From Cristatella mucedo (lineage: Eukaryota > Bryozoa > Phylactolaemata > Cristatellidae): DNA of 64,000 nucleotides. Below, piece by piece: positions 29,776 to 42,600 of the stretch (its first letter is position 1; the number at the start of each line of letters is the position of its first letter). The stretch spans positions 132,501 through 196,500 of the forward strand of contig WPIO01000032.1 in NCBI GenBank assembly GCA_009760855.2, given 5' to 3'. The notes below the pieces were generated by a model. It saw only the letters and a program-made list of their open reading frames with translations, ran no database searches and had not been told where the DNA came from. Made by a program: the position numbers and the translations under genes.

Positions 29776-29782
29776 CTCTTCA

Positions 29783-29845
29783 CTAACCGACAGCCACGAG
29801 TGTCTTCGCATTTGCTTTCGCATGCTGGCCTAAGCAAGATACTTC
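29783..29845 (-). repeat. SINE-like element D fragment
   Basis: The complement reads TAGGCCAGCATGCGAAAGC and GAAGACACTCGTGGCTGTCG, similar to 8028-8110 and 45735-45845. It sits immediately after an L2 3' end, as the copy at 8863 does. Confidence 0.55.
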
Positions 29846-30154
29846 TTTGCTTTTACAATTTTGACATCCTTCACGTCACTAAGCCATGGGTACTGATTCT
29901 CGTGTAGGGAGTTGTAAAACACCAGAATAGAGATTAAGTATTGTCGTAGTGCTACACAAACAACCTAGTATTATAATTATTATTATTAATACATGCATTC
30001 TCGATACCTGTATATATCTACACTCATCAGGGTTTGGTGGGTGAGGCAGCTACTAGGGTAGCAGCAAATGTGTCGGCAGCTGACTAGCCTAGTAAAGCAG
30101 GTTCGGCAATCCCTTGGGATCAGTGCAATAGAAATGAGTACTCATTGATTTTTA

Positions 30155-30755
30155 AGTAATAATAATAATAGTAATAATAATATTAAGACGTGTTCATAGC
30201 ACTCTAAGAAAGTAAATCTTTCTAGATACCTCAACATAATCTGCGAAGAAAGCGTGTCAATAAATTAGTGATCGCATGCCCAGAGTCAAGAGCTATAAGC
30301 ATACAAAGGACGATTCACATTCAAAGCAAATGTGAGGAACAGGTAAGTTTTAGCTTCCTTTTAAAAGTCAAGTCATGGGATATTGTGACGTCGGTAGAGA
30401 GCGAGTTCCGAGTTTAAGAATTTGAAAGCATCATTAGGAAGTATCTCTGATAGGTAGGCCAGAGCGAGAGAATGAAGAGACATACAAGCAAGTGACAGAA
30501 GTCCCTTGAAGTCAATGCAAAGATGGGGTGCCAGAGCAGATTGATGAAAAGAGGCGTACTGCGGCAGTTTCAAACCACTTGAAAGCGTCTTATAACACAG
30601 GCAGGACGACATGTGACCATCGAGTAACAGAACTCAAGCCGAAGTCACAAATGAATGTACCAGCATGGCTGCGGTATACTTGTCTAAGCAGGCTCGAACT
30701 TTTACTGTCCCGTAACTGAAACTAAGCAGACTTGACTGCAGCGCCCCTTGACTGC
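30155..30755 (-). mobile_element. L2-type LINE 3' fragment, diverged
   Basis: AT-repeat tail at 30157-30182, then the complement of the 3' block (TCTAAGAAAGTAAATCTTTC). Farther 5' are pieces of the C-terminal region (IDFKGLLSLACMSLHSLALA, YLSEILP near 30430-30510). Heavily decayed. Confidence 0.75.
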
Positions 30756-31801
30756 GGACTTAAAAGCCCTGATACAGCTGTGTCGGTTGCATAAAAATGA
30801 ATCCTAGATTGTGCAGCATTAGGTTAAGGTTCAACCGCGATAGCCATGATGCTGCTTGAGGGGTATCATCGATAAGCATTTTCATCTCGACATTAAAAAT
30901 GTGGTAACATTTGGCTCACCTAAAGAAGTGCTGAACATTGACTCACATGGCTCTGTCAAGTTGCAATCAGGCATTTTGTTTGGCTGTAGAGATACTGAAT
31001 AAGTAATTTGATAGCATGGCTTGATTAGTTAAAATAAAACAAGTCTAGTGATTATAGTAAACCAGTGCAACAACGTACAAACAAATGGCAACCATGACAG
31101 CGACAAGGGCGAATCAGGCAGCCGGACAGCTGGGATCCAGCATCTTAGCACCGGCGACAGCCCACGAAAGTGGTGCATCAATCATCATCGCCAAAAGAAA
31201 AGTACTCAAAAAACACATGCAACAATTGCCCCCTTTCACAAAGACGACAAAGTATCCGATTGTAAAAATGTGGACTGGATTGCTGCAAACCAGACAAATC
31301 ATAAGCATTTAGCTTTGGGAGGCAGCTTCCTTGCACGTGTAGAACATTCTTGATAAGACTGCAAATTCTACTAACAATACTGCTTTCTAATCTTAGATAT
31401 GACATGGCAAAGTGCAGGATAACTGACGAGTTCAGCCTCCACGGCCAATGGGAGCCGCTAATGGCAGCTAACAGAGTCAAACGCATAGACAACCTTGAGC
31501 AGACTATTTGCTCAAGACAGCCACTGCATCCTGCTTGGTCTCAGGCAAATTGCACTGTCTTCATCCGAAAGCATAGAAGGTAAGTACTCCACGTAAGTCG
31601 AGGATGAGCGCAATGAAGAAACACACAAGGTCTCTCGTCTCGAAAAAATCTGTTCGCGTAGCTACCATCACATGCCCAAACTTAGTTACTTGGTCAGCAG
31701 CAGCTAACTCAAGTTCGGTTGTATGGTATATTCACTAGTTATTAGTGTAAGCACCAGCACACACACACAGACACGAAAATGAAACGTCAGCATGCACAAA
31801 T
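30756..31801. other. Non-coding stretch beyond the FATP stop codon
   Basis: Probably the 3' flank and possibly the 3' untranslated region of the minus-strand FATP gene. ORFs of 75-104 codons at 31048-31583 overlap on both strands and have no recognisable family. A short CA run lies at 31760-31772. Confidence 0.4.
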
Positions 31802-31959
31802 TTAGAACCGTAGCACCCCTTTAGAAATGTCTGCATAGGCAGATGCATCTAGAAGACTGTAGGTTCCGGATGATGAATTTAAATAGTACAAAGCATCTGT
31901 AACCTTGGAGGGGTCGAAGCCGGCCTTTCGCATGTCCACCTTCATTAGCTTAAAGGTTC
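31802..31959 (-). CDS. SLC27A: FATP gene, last exon with stop codon
   Basis: Acceptor TTACCAATTCCAG, then [40 protein letters not shown], and the end ISKGVLRF followed by TAA. This is the usual FATP C-terminus (TGT[FY]K...GFDP...YYL). It enters with two bases completing a Gly codon. Confidence 0.95.
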
Positions 31960-34900
31960 CTGGAATTGGTAAGAGAATGCGTGGAATGAAGATAAGACAC
32001 GCAAGAGCCATAACCGACTATAGGCTGATAGTGTAAACGCTAAAAATGAGTCAGCGCTTATACTGGAGACTGGCCATAGGCGAAGGCAAGGCGGCCTTCA
32101 TAAATCTTCTTTCTGCCCAAACCGGGCGGCATGTACCATGTGCCTCTTCCATGGCTGTTCGGCCAGGACAAGGGCTCCCTATAACACTTCTGGATGCAGC
32201 TACACCACCCTGGCCCTGCATTGCTAATTACTACGACACACTCATGCTTACCGGCCTCGGCCTACTAATTTTGTCGCACATCAACTGCAACAATAATATA
32301 ATACGACACAATGGAGGCAAACCAAGAGCACAGTGCTCTTCCACAGCCTTTACCGATAGGCCGGATAGGCAGAAAAAATTGCTCTTAGTTCATTCGTTCT
32401 TTTCAAACATCGAGCGCTTTGTTTGTTAAAATGTAATTGCATTTCCAATAATAACGCATATTGTCAGCATGGAAAAAACTTGGTCTACATTCTGCCTGAT
32501 AACTGGTGAAAATCCACCTTCATTAGCCGATTACTAACTGATCGCTGTGCTACTTTGGCCAATCAATATTTTAAGACTTTTTCCTTTAGGATCTCTCAAG
32601 AAATGCTTTATGTCGATGGTTAACAGAGTGGTTACAAACAAAGACAACAGAACAAAACTAGGCATCAATTGCCAGCTAGCTATGGCCCCATGCTTTAGCT
32701 ATCTGCAATTTCTTCTTATAGCAAACATTGAAGCAGTGGTCGTACAATCAAACAAAATGGAAAATGTGGATCCCATACAGACCAAACTTCCTTTCAAGCC
32801 GGGGAGTAGCTTGTATGCAGAAACAGCATCACTAAGGAATCTTCTTCCAACAGATGCAACCATATGTTAGACGTACATCATGCACGGGAACGGCAAGCTT
32901 ACCGGTTGAATCAACAGCCTTGGTGACTCTAACAAACACTGGCCGTGCATAGTTAGGCAACGAGATCTGCAGGCTCTTGGCAAGATTGGCCAAGTCAAGT
33001 GTACCATCCTTGTCCTCTATGGCAGCCATGCCGGCTTTGCCTTCGGACCCTACAACACAAGTATGAAGCTCAGCTCCGTTTCAAAGGGAAAGCTTATTGC
33101 AAAACTATGTCCTGGGTACTGAAATGAAGCAATCGATGCATTAAACAACTTTAGGATATATATGCACCCTATACTCACTGTTACTAAAGCCAAGAGTTGT
33201 TTGTCAGCAAATAAAGCATTTCTACGATAATACAATAGCAACACTACACAGCCTTCCAAGAGCAAAACAGACCATGCCATCACCGGATAAGGCCAACGAC
33301 GATTGTAACATAAAGCAAGAAACGTGGCAATTCCGTAGCTTGAGATGTGTAAGCCACGATGAACAGCGTGACATCTAAAAGTCCGGGGTTTCTCTCACAC
33401 GTAAAAAAAGCAGGACAAATAGTTGCAGCAAAGTATTAAAATAGCCACACACAAGAATAAAGAAGTCACGAGAACAACGAGAGAAGATGAGGAGGTGAGT
33501 AGTAAAGAAGTCTCGTGGATCAATAGCAAATGTTGCCAAAAAAGATCCAAACCCAAAGAAAGACATCGCAACCACCAGCCTCGAAAAGACAAGTAGAAAT
33601 GGGAGGGCAGGAAAAGCAAAGGTATGAAACAACCTCCCATCGTAAGTGAGAGGATGCTGCCGGTACCGTAAGTGAGAAGATGCTGCCGGTCGGCATGTCA
33701 TCAGCTGCCGACTGGGGCTAAACACGATATTTCACCACATCAAAATTAACAGTACTCGTCTCCACCGAACCAGCAGCCTGATACGATTGGCTACCGACTA
33801 CAACTTGCCTGATGTAGAAACATGAGACTGTGCAGAAGCAGAAGTCGAACGATCATCAACCGCCAGCTAATGCAAGCTGCTGAGACTGATATTTCTGATA
33901 CTATTGTCCAGCTCAGCAACAAAGCATAAATATATAAACATATAGACATTAATAACATGAGGCATTAGCTTGTATACAATGTCAAATTGCAAGCCATCTT
34001 AGGTCAACCAAAATAGGACGGATGCAAGACTAATTTTCTTAAGACTTCTTGACGACACCAATCGCACAGCCGTGTCAAAGTCTAACTGTTGAAGTGTAAT
34101 GACGACAGGATCTGACTAGACGAACCATTGAGAACCACATGACTAGTAGCACCTGCGGCTTGCAATTGAGAAAAGCATATCTGGCCTTGAATTTGAACAA
34201 TGTAAATTCTGAGTGCATGCGATTCTCTGAAAAACTTATCGACTACCGAGCTACATACAAAGAGCAAGCGAGGGTTGCAAGCATTTGACAGAAGATTTAA
34301 CATTTTCAAATTACCATTAAAGCAAACACTGTCATCACAGCTGTATGCTCAGGGACTCCTATAGGAACTCTTCTTGGTTCTATCAATGCTTGATTCGAGA
34401 AGTCGAAGTAATTTAAGGCCGATAACTAAGCCATCTATGCCACAACAAGTAAGTGTTACTCATAGTAAACTACAGCCCGACCAATCCGGGGCGATAAATA
34501 AAGCACACTCCTGAGGTCACGTCGTCCCACGGATGGCTTGAGGTCTCAGTGCCTTCAAAGCCAAGGCACGATGCAATCATATAATGAGGCTACCAGGGCT
34601 CCAAAATTGGACGCTATAATATTGCTATAGCAACCCGACCGATAATAAAGTCCAAAGTTGATTCGAGGATAAATTAATCTGGTACCAGTGGCAAGTCGCT
34701 CGACCCCTGTAACGAAGCTTCCTGAAATGCAGCCACTTGCATGCTCTTCAGTGTGTTAACACTGGAGCGTGCTTTATTTATCGCCCCGGATTGGTCGGGC
34801 TGTAGTTTACTATGAGTAACACTTACTTGTTGTGGCATAGATGGCTTAGTTATCGACGTTTCATTACTTCGACTTCTCGAATCGAGCATTGATAGAGCCA

Positions 34901-36552
34901 AGAAGAGTTCATATAGGAGTCCCTGGGCATACAGCTGTGATGACAGTGTTTGCTTTAATGGTAATTTGAAAATGTTAAATCTTCTATCAAATGCTTGCAA
35001 CCCTTGCTTGTTCTTTGTATGTAGCTCGGTAGTCGATAAGTTTTTCAGAGAATCGCATGCACTCAGAATTTACATTGTTCAAATTCAAGGCCAGATATGC
35101 ATTTCTCTTACACCAGATGCAAATGCAAATTGCATTAAAAACAAAGAAATAGGCATCAACTTCGCAAATAAAAACAAAACAAAAACTAGCCACCACGTAA
35201 GCCAGTTGCACAAGCAGCCTACTCCGACCAGGATCTCGTGTCGGCATGCTGAAAATTATAATACTAATAATAATGTTAGTAATAAAACTAATAATAAGAC
35301 AGTTACAAAGCATTCCAAGAGAACTAGATCCCCTTCTAGGCATTTTATATATGTTGAAAAGAAATTACAGTGCATCAATAAATTAGTGGACACATCAACA
35401 AAGTACGGTACAAATAAGTACACACACAAAAATTCACGAGGATGAAGGAAAGGTTGCAATGAACAAGTAAGTTTTAGCTTCTTTTTAAATCGTCAACTCA
35501 AGGAATGTCGCGACGTTAGCCCATAGTAAGTTCTCAGACTCGGAAGGCCTGATCGCCAAACGATTTAACGTTTGCTTTAGGCACAACCAAGCAACCAACC
35601 AACAAAAAGTCAGAAAAACATGTGGTAACAAGTGAGGCCTCATTAAGAAGTATTTCGGATAGGTAGGGTTGAGCAAGAGAACAAAGAGACCTACAACCGA
35701 GTAAAAGAGTCGTGAAGTCGATACACTGCCTGATGGGAAGCCAGTGCTAGTCAGTGAGGAGTGGTATAATGTGGCAGATGCAGAGTATACAACAGAATAG
35801 CCTAGCTGCAGAGCTTCGTAACGACTGTGGTCGTCTTATTGCACAGGCAGGGCGATCAGCAAGTTGTGAGTAACAAAAGTCAAGATGGCATTTCACAAAT
35901 GCAAGGACCAGCTAGCTGTGGTATGATCATTTAAGCAGGCACGAAGTTTTGCAATGTTATATCGCTGAAAGTAGACAGACTTGATTGTGGAGCTGATGTG
36001 GCCACCTAGTGAAAGGTCACTTAGGAACAGGACACCAAGATCGCTTACAAACGATGTAAGGTTTAGTTTGGTCAAGCCCATTTTGAAGGCTTTCCTATTT
36101 TTGACTTGCACCAGATTTGCCCATCAGCAGTAAGTTGGTTTTATCAACGTTCAATTTGAAGGAGTTTTGCCATTTTAATGCAAGCTACAGTGTGCTCTGC
36201 AAAGGACCTGAGAGAGTTCGACTAGCTTAAAGGCCGAGAGAGATCAGACCGTAAGTACAGCTGCGTTTCACCTGTATAAATACGAAAACCTAGATCGTGC
36301 TTGGCGATTGCATCGACAAGACCAAGAGCGCAAATTGCGACAATAACAAGGTCCAAGCACAGATCCCTACCTAAAATTGTATGGGTAAATTTCAATAAAT
36401 TATTACGAACCTTATTGAAAAAATCAAATGTTATTTAGGGTAGTTTTCGAAATATAAACATGTTAGAAATGAGATTGGAAGTATTTAAGACTTTTGCATA
36501 AAAGACAACAACTACCATGCTAACCTCGTCTAACCCAGAAGTAAACCGGAAG

Positions 36553-36635
<83 letters not shown>

Positions 36636-39600
36636 AATAAATTTACCGATCTCGGTCTACCTCTAATACAGAGGTTGGCAAAGATTTCGGACTACTAGGC
36701 CATTCCATGAGGTCAGGATGGCACACTAGGCCAGAAGAAACCGCACCCACTCCATTGGCCCACCAGAGTGGGGGTGACATGGCGAACAAACAAACAAAAA
36801 GCAACAATTAACGCACAGACACTCACGGCAATTATAGGGGTAGACATGTATCGCCCCAACCCGGCCATGTACATCTGTTCATACAAGCACCGGACATCAG
36901 TTCAAAAAATAAACATGGGCAACAGTTTGAACTGCAGCCAGCAGTAATGAAGGGAACAAAACCGCAACAATTCCATTACTAACCATTCGATCGTACTTCT
37001 TTTACAGCAAATGTAAAGTGCCTAGAAAGAGATTGAGTTCTCTCCAGAATACTGTATCAAATGCATTATTATTATAATTATTAATTAGGCCGGATCCAAC
37101 TATAAGTAACTAGGGTGGCTTTAGGCCGGACTGGAGTGCTAGCTAGGGCCTATCTGGTATGAAGACCGGGTTTTGCCGGCCTCTACGCTAACACTTTCTG
37201 GCGAAAATCCTTCACGGCTAAGGGCTGCTGCCGCCAGCCAGGCACAAAGCAAAGTCGCAGTTCTAAAATCATACTGCGAAACGTGCGAAGCAAAATCAAG
37301 CACAATAACAGTTAGCTCTCAACTCAAAGCAAAACGCGGCCAAGAGACGGCTCGTGCCTCGAAAACTCTTTAGTTGGGATACTCGTCAGTCAAAGTACCC
37401 CTATATAGTGAAAGGGAAGGAAACCGCTACAACTCAATGAGGCCGGATCCAACAATAAATAACTGGGGGGCCACTGGGCCGGACTGGAGCACTAGCTAGG
37501 CCGGATCTGGCCTAAAGGCCGGAGTTTGCCGACCTCTACTCTAACATGATTTGTACCCTAACTGATCGAGCTTTGGCACAGTGATGTACATTATTGCAGC
37601 TTGTTAAAGAGCATGCCTGCGACTGTTAATTTAACAGTTTCATTTACAGTGCATTTTGGTGCCTTGTAAATATCATAACTCAGCCACTACTTCATGGATC
37701 AACGTGAAATTTGAGGCATGAGTTTAGCTCTGCTTGTACATTACTACAATAGTTTATCTCGGACTTCAGTTGGATAAGTAATACTATACATGTCATTGAT
37801 CATCTTGGAGCTTTATTTTCTGCCATCATGAACATGTACTGCCATATTTATCCGACTAAAATCATAAATAAACTACTGCAGCAATGCACAAGCAGTGCTC
37901 AACCCATATTTGAAATTGTAGGTTGATTCTTGAAGTATTGGCCGACCTATAACATTTACAAGGCACCAGCCTGCACTGTAAATGAAGCCGTTTAAAAGTC
38001 ACAAACACATAATAAAAATAATAATAACAATAATGTTAAAACATGTGTTACAGCACCCTCAGAGAACTCAAATCACTTTCTAGACAATTTAAAGTTGCTG
38101 CAAAGGAAGCACGATCGAATGGTTAGTGGTGGGATGCTCAATGAGCAACAAACATAGCATGGTTACAGGTGACATGCACAGGATCAGCATGCAAAGATGG
38201 TTAGTGGCAGCATGCACACTGTCAGCACGCATGCACACACAAAGGACGAATCACAAGGACCTGATAAATGTTATGAAAAATAGATGCGTTTTTAGCTTCT
38301 TTTTAAATGTGGTCAAGTCAGGGGATGTCTCGACGTAAGTCGGAAGCGAGTTCCCGGCTTTGGGAGCATAGGAACTGATAGCACAGTCTCCAAAGGATTT
38401 AAGGTTCGTACGAGGTTTAGCCAAACGATTAGATTCTGATAAGCAGGTGGTACAATGCTTGGCCTGGTGGGGAGTAGATTTGATAGGTAGGCTGTAGCCA
38501 AAACATGAAGGGACCTAAAAGTGAGTGACAGAACATTGAAGTCGATGCGCTGCTTGATTGGGAGCCAGTTCAGAGTGACATAAAGTAGTACGATGTGCCT
38601 GCGACTCTCACGACAGACAAGCCTAGCTGCAGAGTTTTGCACGAGCTGTGATGCGCAAGCATGATTGCTCAGGCCGGTAGACAAGCAAGCAGTGAGTTAA
38701 AGAAGTCGAGATAGGATGTCACAAATGCATGAACCAATATAAATGTACAATATGCAACTTAACAAACTAAAACATTAACCTCGATGTACCAAGGTTCAAC
38801 AAGTTAGAATACATGTCACATATTATGCAGAAATATGATACATTGTTAGTAGAGTATCATGCTTCCGGTTTATTTCTTGATTAGACATTGTTTTTCAAAA
38901 TCCTTTTGCTTTGTATGTGGAAGTCGTTAAAACATCCAATCCATTTATAGAAAGCTTTTTTGCAATGTACATTAGAAAAAATATTCGATTGTTGGACAAA
39001 TTGTTTCAGTATTTCCTCTACATTTGCTCTTACTGCTATTTGCAGGAAGCAGGTGTCAATGTCATGGTAGCTGTATTGCTTGGGGTGTGTATACCCTCAC
39101 TGACGGCAGAGAGGGTAAGAGATAACTGCTACAGTCACACACCTCGGGTGGTTCACCCGGGCGCACATCTACCGGGCCGATGGTGGCACTTGGTGGTGTA
39201 GAGGATTATCGGATCGTCGCTGTAAGCGGTGCAGAGGATTACCAGCCGAACTTTGGAGCAGGGGCCAAACTTTGCAAAGAATCACCCGCTGCTGAGCAGC
39301 AGCTAAATCACGAGGACCTGCCACAATCAATAAAAAGCAAGGCTGCTCAGTGGTTGAGCACCGGTGGGCCTCGAAGGCATCATAGCACAAATAGCCCAAG
39401 GAACGAGAGCTGAGTGCAGCCACCGACAGAGGCTGCACGATGCGACCGAATAAAAAGCAGCAGCAGGCCGGAGCAAATTCGGAACCCCACACACGGCAAG
39501 AGTGAAAAAAAAGTGGTCGTACCAGGCATCTCGACACCGTAGACAACAACATCTCTCTTGTTGACAAGGTTGCTGATTGTGCTCTCCACTTCAGTAGTTG

Positions 39601-42600
39601 ACACGTTTTCTCCTTTCCATCTAAACGTGTCGCCAGTTCGATCACGGAAACTGAGGTAGCCAACAGAGTCCATGAACAGTATGTCACCTGCAAACAACGA
39701 GTGTGCACACACAAATACAAATAAATCTGAGAAATAAAACGGACTGAGAATCTGACGAATAAATAAGACTAGGCATACTTGTTTTGTTTTGCCTAACTTT
39801 TAAAGTATAATAAATACTAACCTGCTGAGCAAAACCAGCCATCGCATGCATTGGAGCAAGGCTTAAATGTAATGTGCATCCACGATTTGACATATAAATT
39901 TCTATATTCGACAACAACTATTTGCTTGTCACAAAACTGCCCTTCTTCAGTTTTACATAAAGGACCCACACACAGTCATAGACATGCAAATGGTAGACTA
40001 GCTAAAAACCGGAAATTCGTACATAAAGTACATCTCCGACCGTAACTTCATCAAGCCGTGAGAACTAAGTGCTGGATAGGCTGAATAATTTTCACCGACA
40101 CAAGCATTGTCTAAGCAGCTTTCGCAAGCAGTTGGTAGCCTACAGGCTTCATCTCTCGCTACAAAGAAAACGTGAACTTGGCTGACTTGGGGTAGTCAGA
40201 ACAAGTGAGTCGCAGAGATGTAGCAGCTACGGGCTGCTGTACAAAAAACAAAGCTAAATTATCAGACTAAGTGATGAATTGTGGTCGTGGATTTTGCAGT
40301 TTAAGAAGCCTTGCTGGTCAAAAGCAGCATTCCCCAATATTCTTAACAGAAAATGGCGCAGATCGATTATTGTCCTTAGGGGACCCGGGTGTACAAAATG
40401 TCTGAAGCTGCTGTAGAGATCAGCAATTTAAATGGGAATGAGAGACAGACTGGGGGAGTGAGTGAGAGAGGGGCGATTGGAAATCCAGAGGATTGGGGAG
40501 GGAGAGAACGACAGAGAGAAAGACGAGTGTGTGTGAGAGAGAGAGAGAGAGACAAAAAAGAGAGGCAGAGGTTTGGATGACTCGCTTGCTCAATCGCGAG
40601 CCACCACGAGCACTTTTGCAGTATCGGGCGAGTAGCCAGCAACTCACCTGATAAGAAATAGGCATCACCCTTCTGGAATACATCGACGGCAATCTTCTTA
40701 CGAGTAGCATCATCGTTCGTATAGCCATCGAACTTGCGAAATGGATCCGAATTTGCAATTTTTCCAACCAGCTCCCCAGCTTCTCCGGGTTTGCACTTAA
40801 TGCACAAGCCGTCAGGGCCTCGGAACATCTCCCCAGTGGTTTCATCTACTTTGATCAATGTCACGGGATAAAGGGAAGGAAGTATCTGTGTAAGCCAGCC
40901 AATTGCTCCGACAGTGTTGTCCGTGTTGGCTGTAAAAAAGGTATCAAGGTAGAGTATAGGAACGAACTATTAGCTTTACGAAAACGAGCTTAACGTCACA
41001 ACAGCAGCTCTAGCACAGAACCAGATCAAGCTCCTGCTAGCAGCAAGACTCGTGATGCAACGGTGGATTGCCCTGTCACACACGCTGCCTCAGCGACCAA
41101 CAGCGATCACAAATGCTGCAAGCAAACCCGTCATCAATAAATGAGGAGGGCAGATGTGCTAAAACACGAAAAGCTGCAGCAACTCTAATTTGCTCTTCAT
41201 AGAAAAATCACGAGTTGAGGAGAAGGAAAGTAAAGCAAACTGCATTAAATTCATGAGCTCGAGTGACGCCAGAGCTTACCGATGCTTGCGTTGCCTTCGG
41301 TGGCACCATAGAATTCACCGATTCGCTTGATGCCGAACCTCTTTTGAAACTCCAGCCATATCTGCGGCCGCAGGCCATTGCCATAGGCGAGGCGCACTCG
41401 ATGCTGCCTATTCTCAGGTCGCTCCGGCTGAGCGAGCAAATATCGGCAGATCTCGCCGATATACTGCACGACCTTGAGTTTTCCGGAAAAAATATCACCC
41501 GGCTAGCGCAGGCAAAACTCTAGCGATATAAAGAAACTCGCCACGACACGAGTGTCAGTGAGCCCACAATTAATTGGGAGGGACGTGACGACGAACTGCT
41601 TCTTGCAGTGCGCTCGTCATGCAGTAACGTGTCAGTAACCCATATTCATTGACTCCCTTACAGGAAGTTGCATGGAAAGGCACAAATAGCTGGTTTGGCA
41701 TAAAGTACTTGATGACCGAGGTCGTGGACTCGAGCCCCGTGGCATACATGAGATGCCTGAATAGAGATTAAGTTCTCTTTAGGTGTTGAAAAAATAAATT
41801 ATTTTGATAATAAATTAAGCTTTAGTTTCATTGGGAAAATACCTCTTTTTAGTCTTATTACTATTACCCTTATTATTATTTTTTTATTAGTCGGACCTAG
41901 GAGGAGTGGGTGGTGCAAGGACGTTTAGCGAACTTCTACAATGCATTGCATAGCAACAGACCAGTGGCTATAAAACCATAGGCGTCTTCAAGCCGGCTAT
42001 GATGCAACGATACATTCTTAACAACTCTATGCTACCAATTCAGTTTATGGAGATTGGGGATTAAAGCCCTTTAGGCTAATAGTAATAGCTAGTAAAGTAG
42101 TGGTAATAATAGTAATAGTAATAAAATAGTAATAGTAATAGCAAGTAAAGTAGTGGTAAAGTAGCTACTGAGAAAGGCCTATGCAAATACCGTTCCGCAT
42201 GCAGCACTCGGCCAGGCGCTGACGAAGGTCGGGTCAATAAAGATTCAAACATCGCAAGCTCAGGCAGGAGTATGACTCGGACCCTAGCATGCTGGCCTGC
42301 ACACAAGAGGCAGAGGGGCAGCAGTCTCGACCCTGACGATTTAGTGGTGCTTCTGCCTCAGCAGATGCAGGAGGAAAACTGAGCGCGACGCAGCCACTGT
42401 ATCGTACTGTACAGTTGTTTTCAATGCAGTCCTTCCAGAAGTTAGACGCCGAGAACTTTCGGCGAATGACGAGCGTGCATCCTTTGATGAGCGTCTGGCC
42501 AACGCCCAAGATCCCTCCTGCCGAATGATACAGTGGCAACGGACCATAGATGACGTCGTCGGCGCTCATTTGAAAAAAGTAGTGGAGCGCAATGGACATG

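Noticed and set aside
39169..39720. 183-codon minus ORF overlapping the FATP signature exon
   Set aside because: It is in a different frame from the recognised exon and shows no similarity.
40376..40864. Continuation of the FATP ORF past 40648 (Ser/Leu-rich tail)
   Set aside because: A good donor at 40648/40647 and the matching next exon show this tail is intron, including the GA tract.
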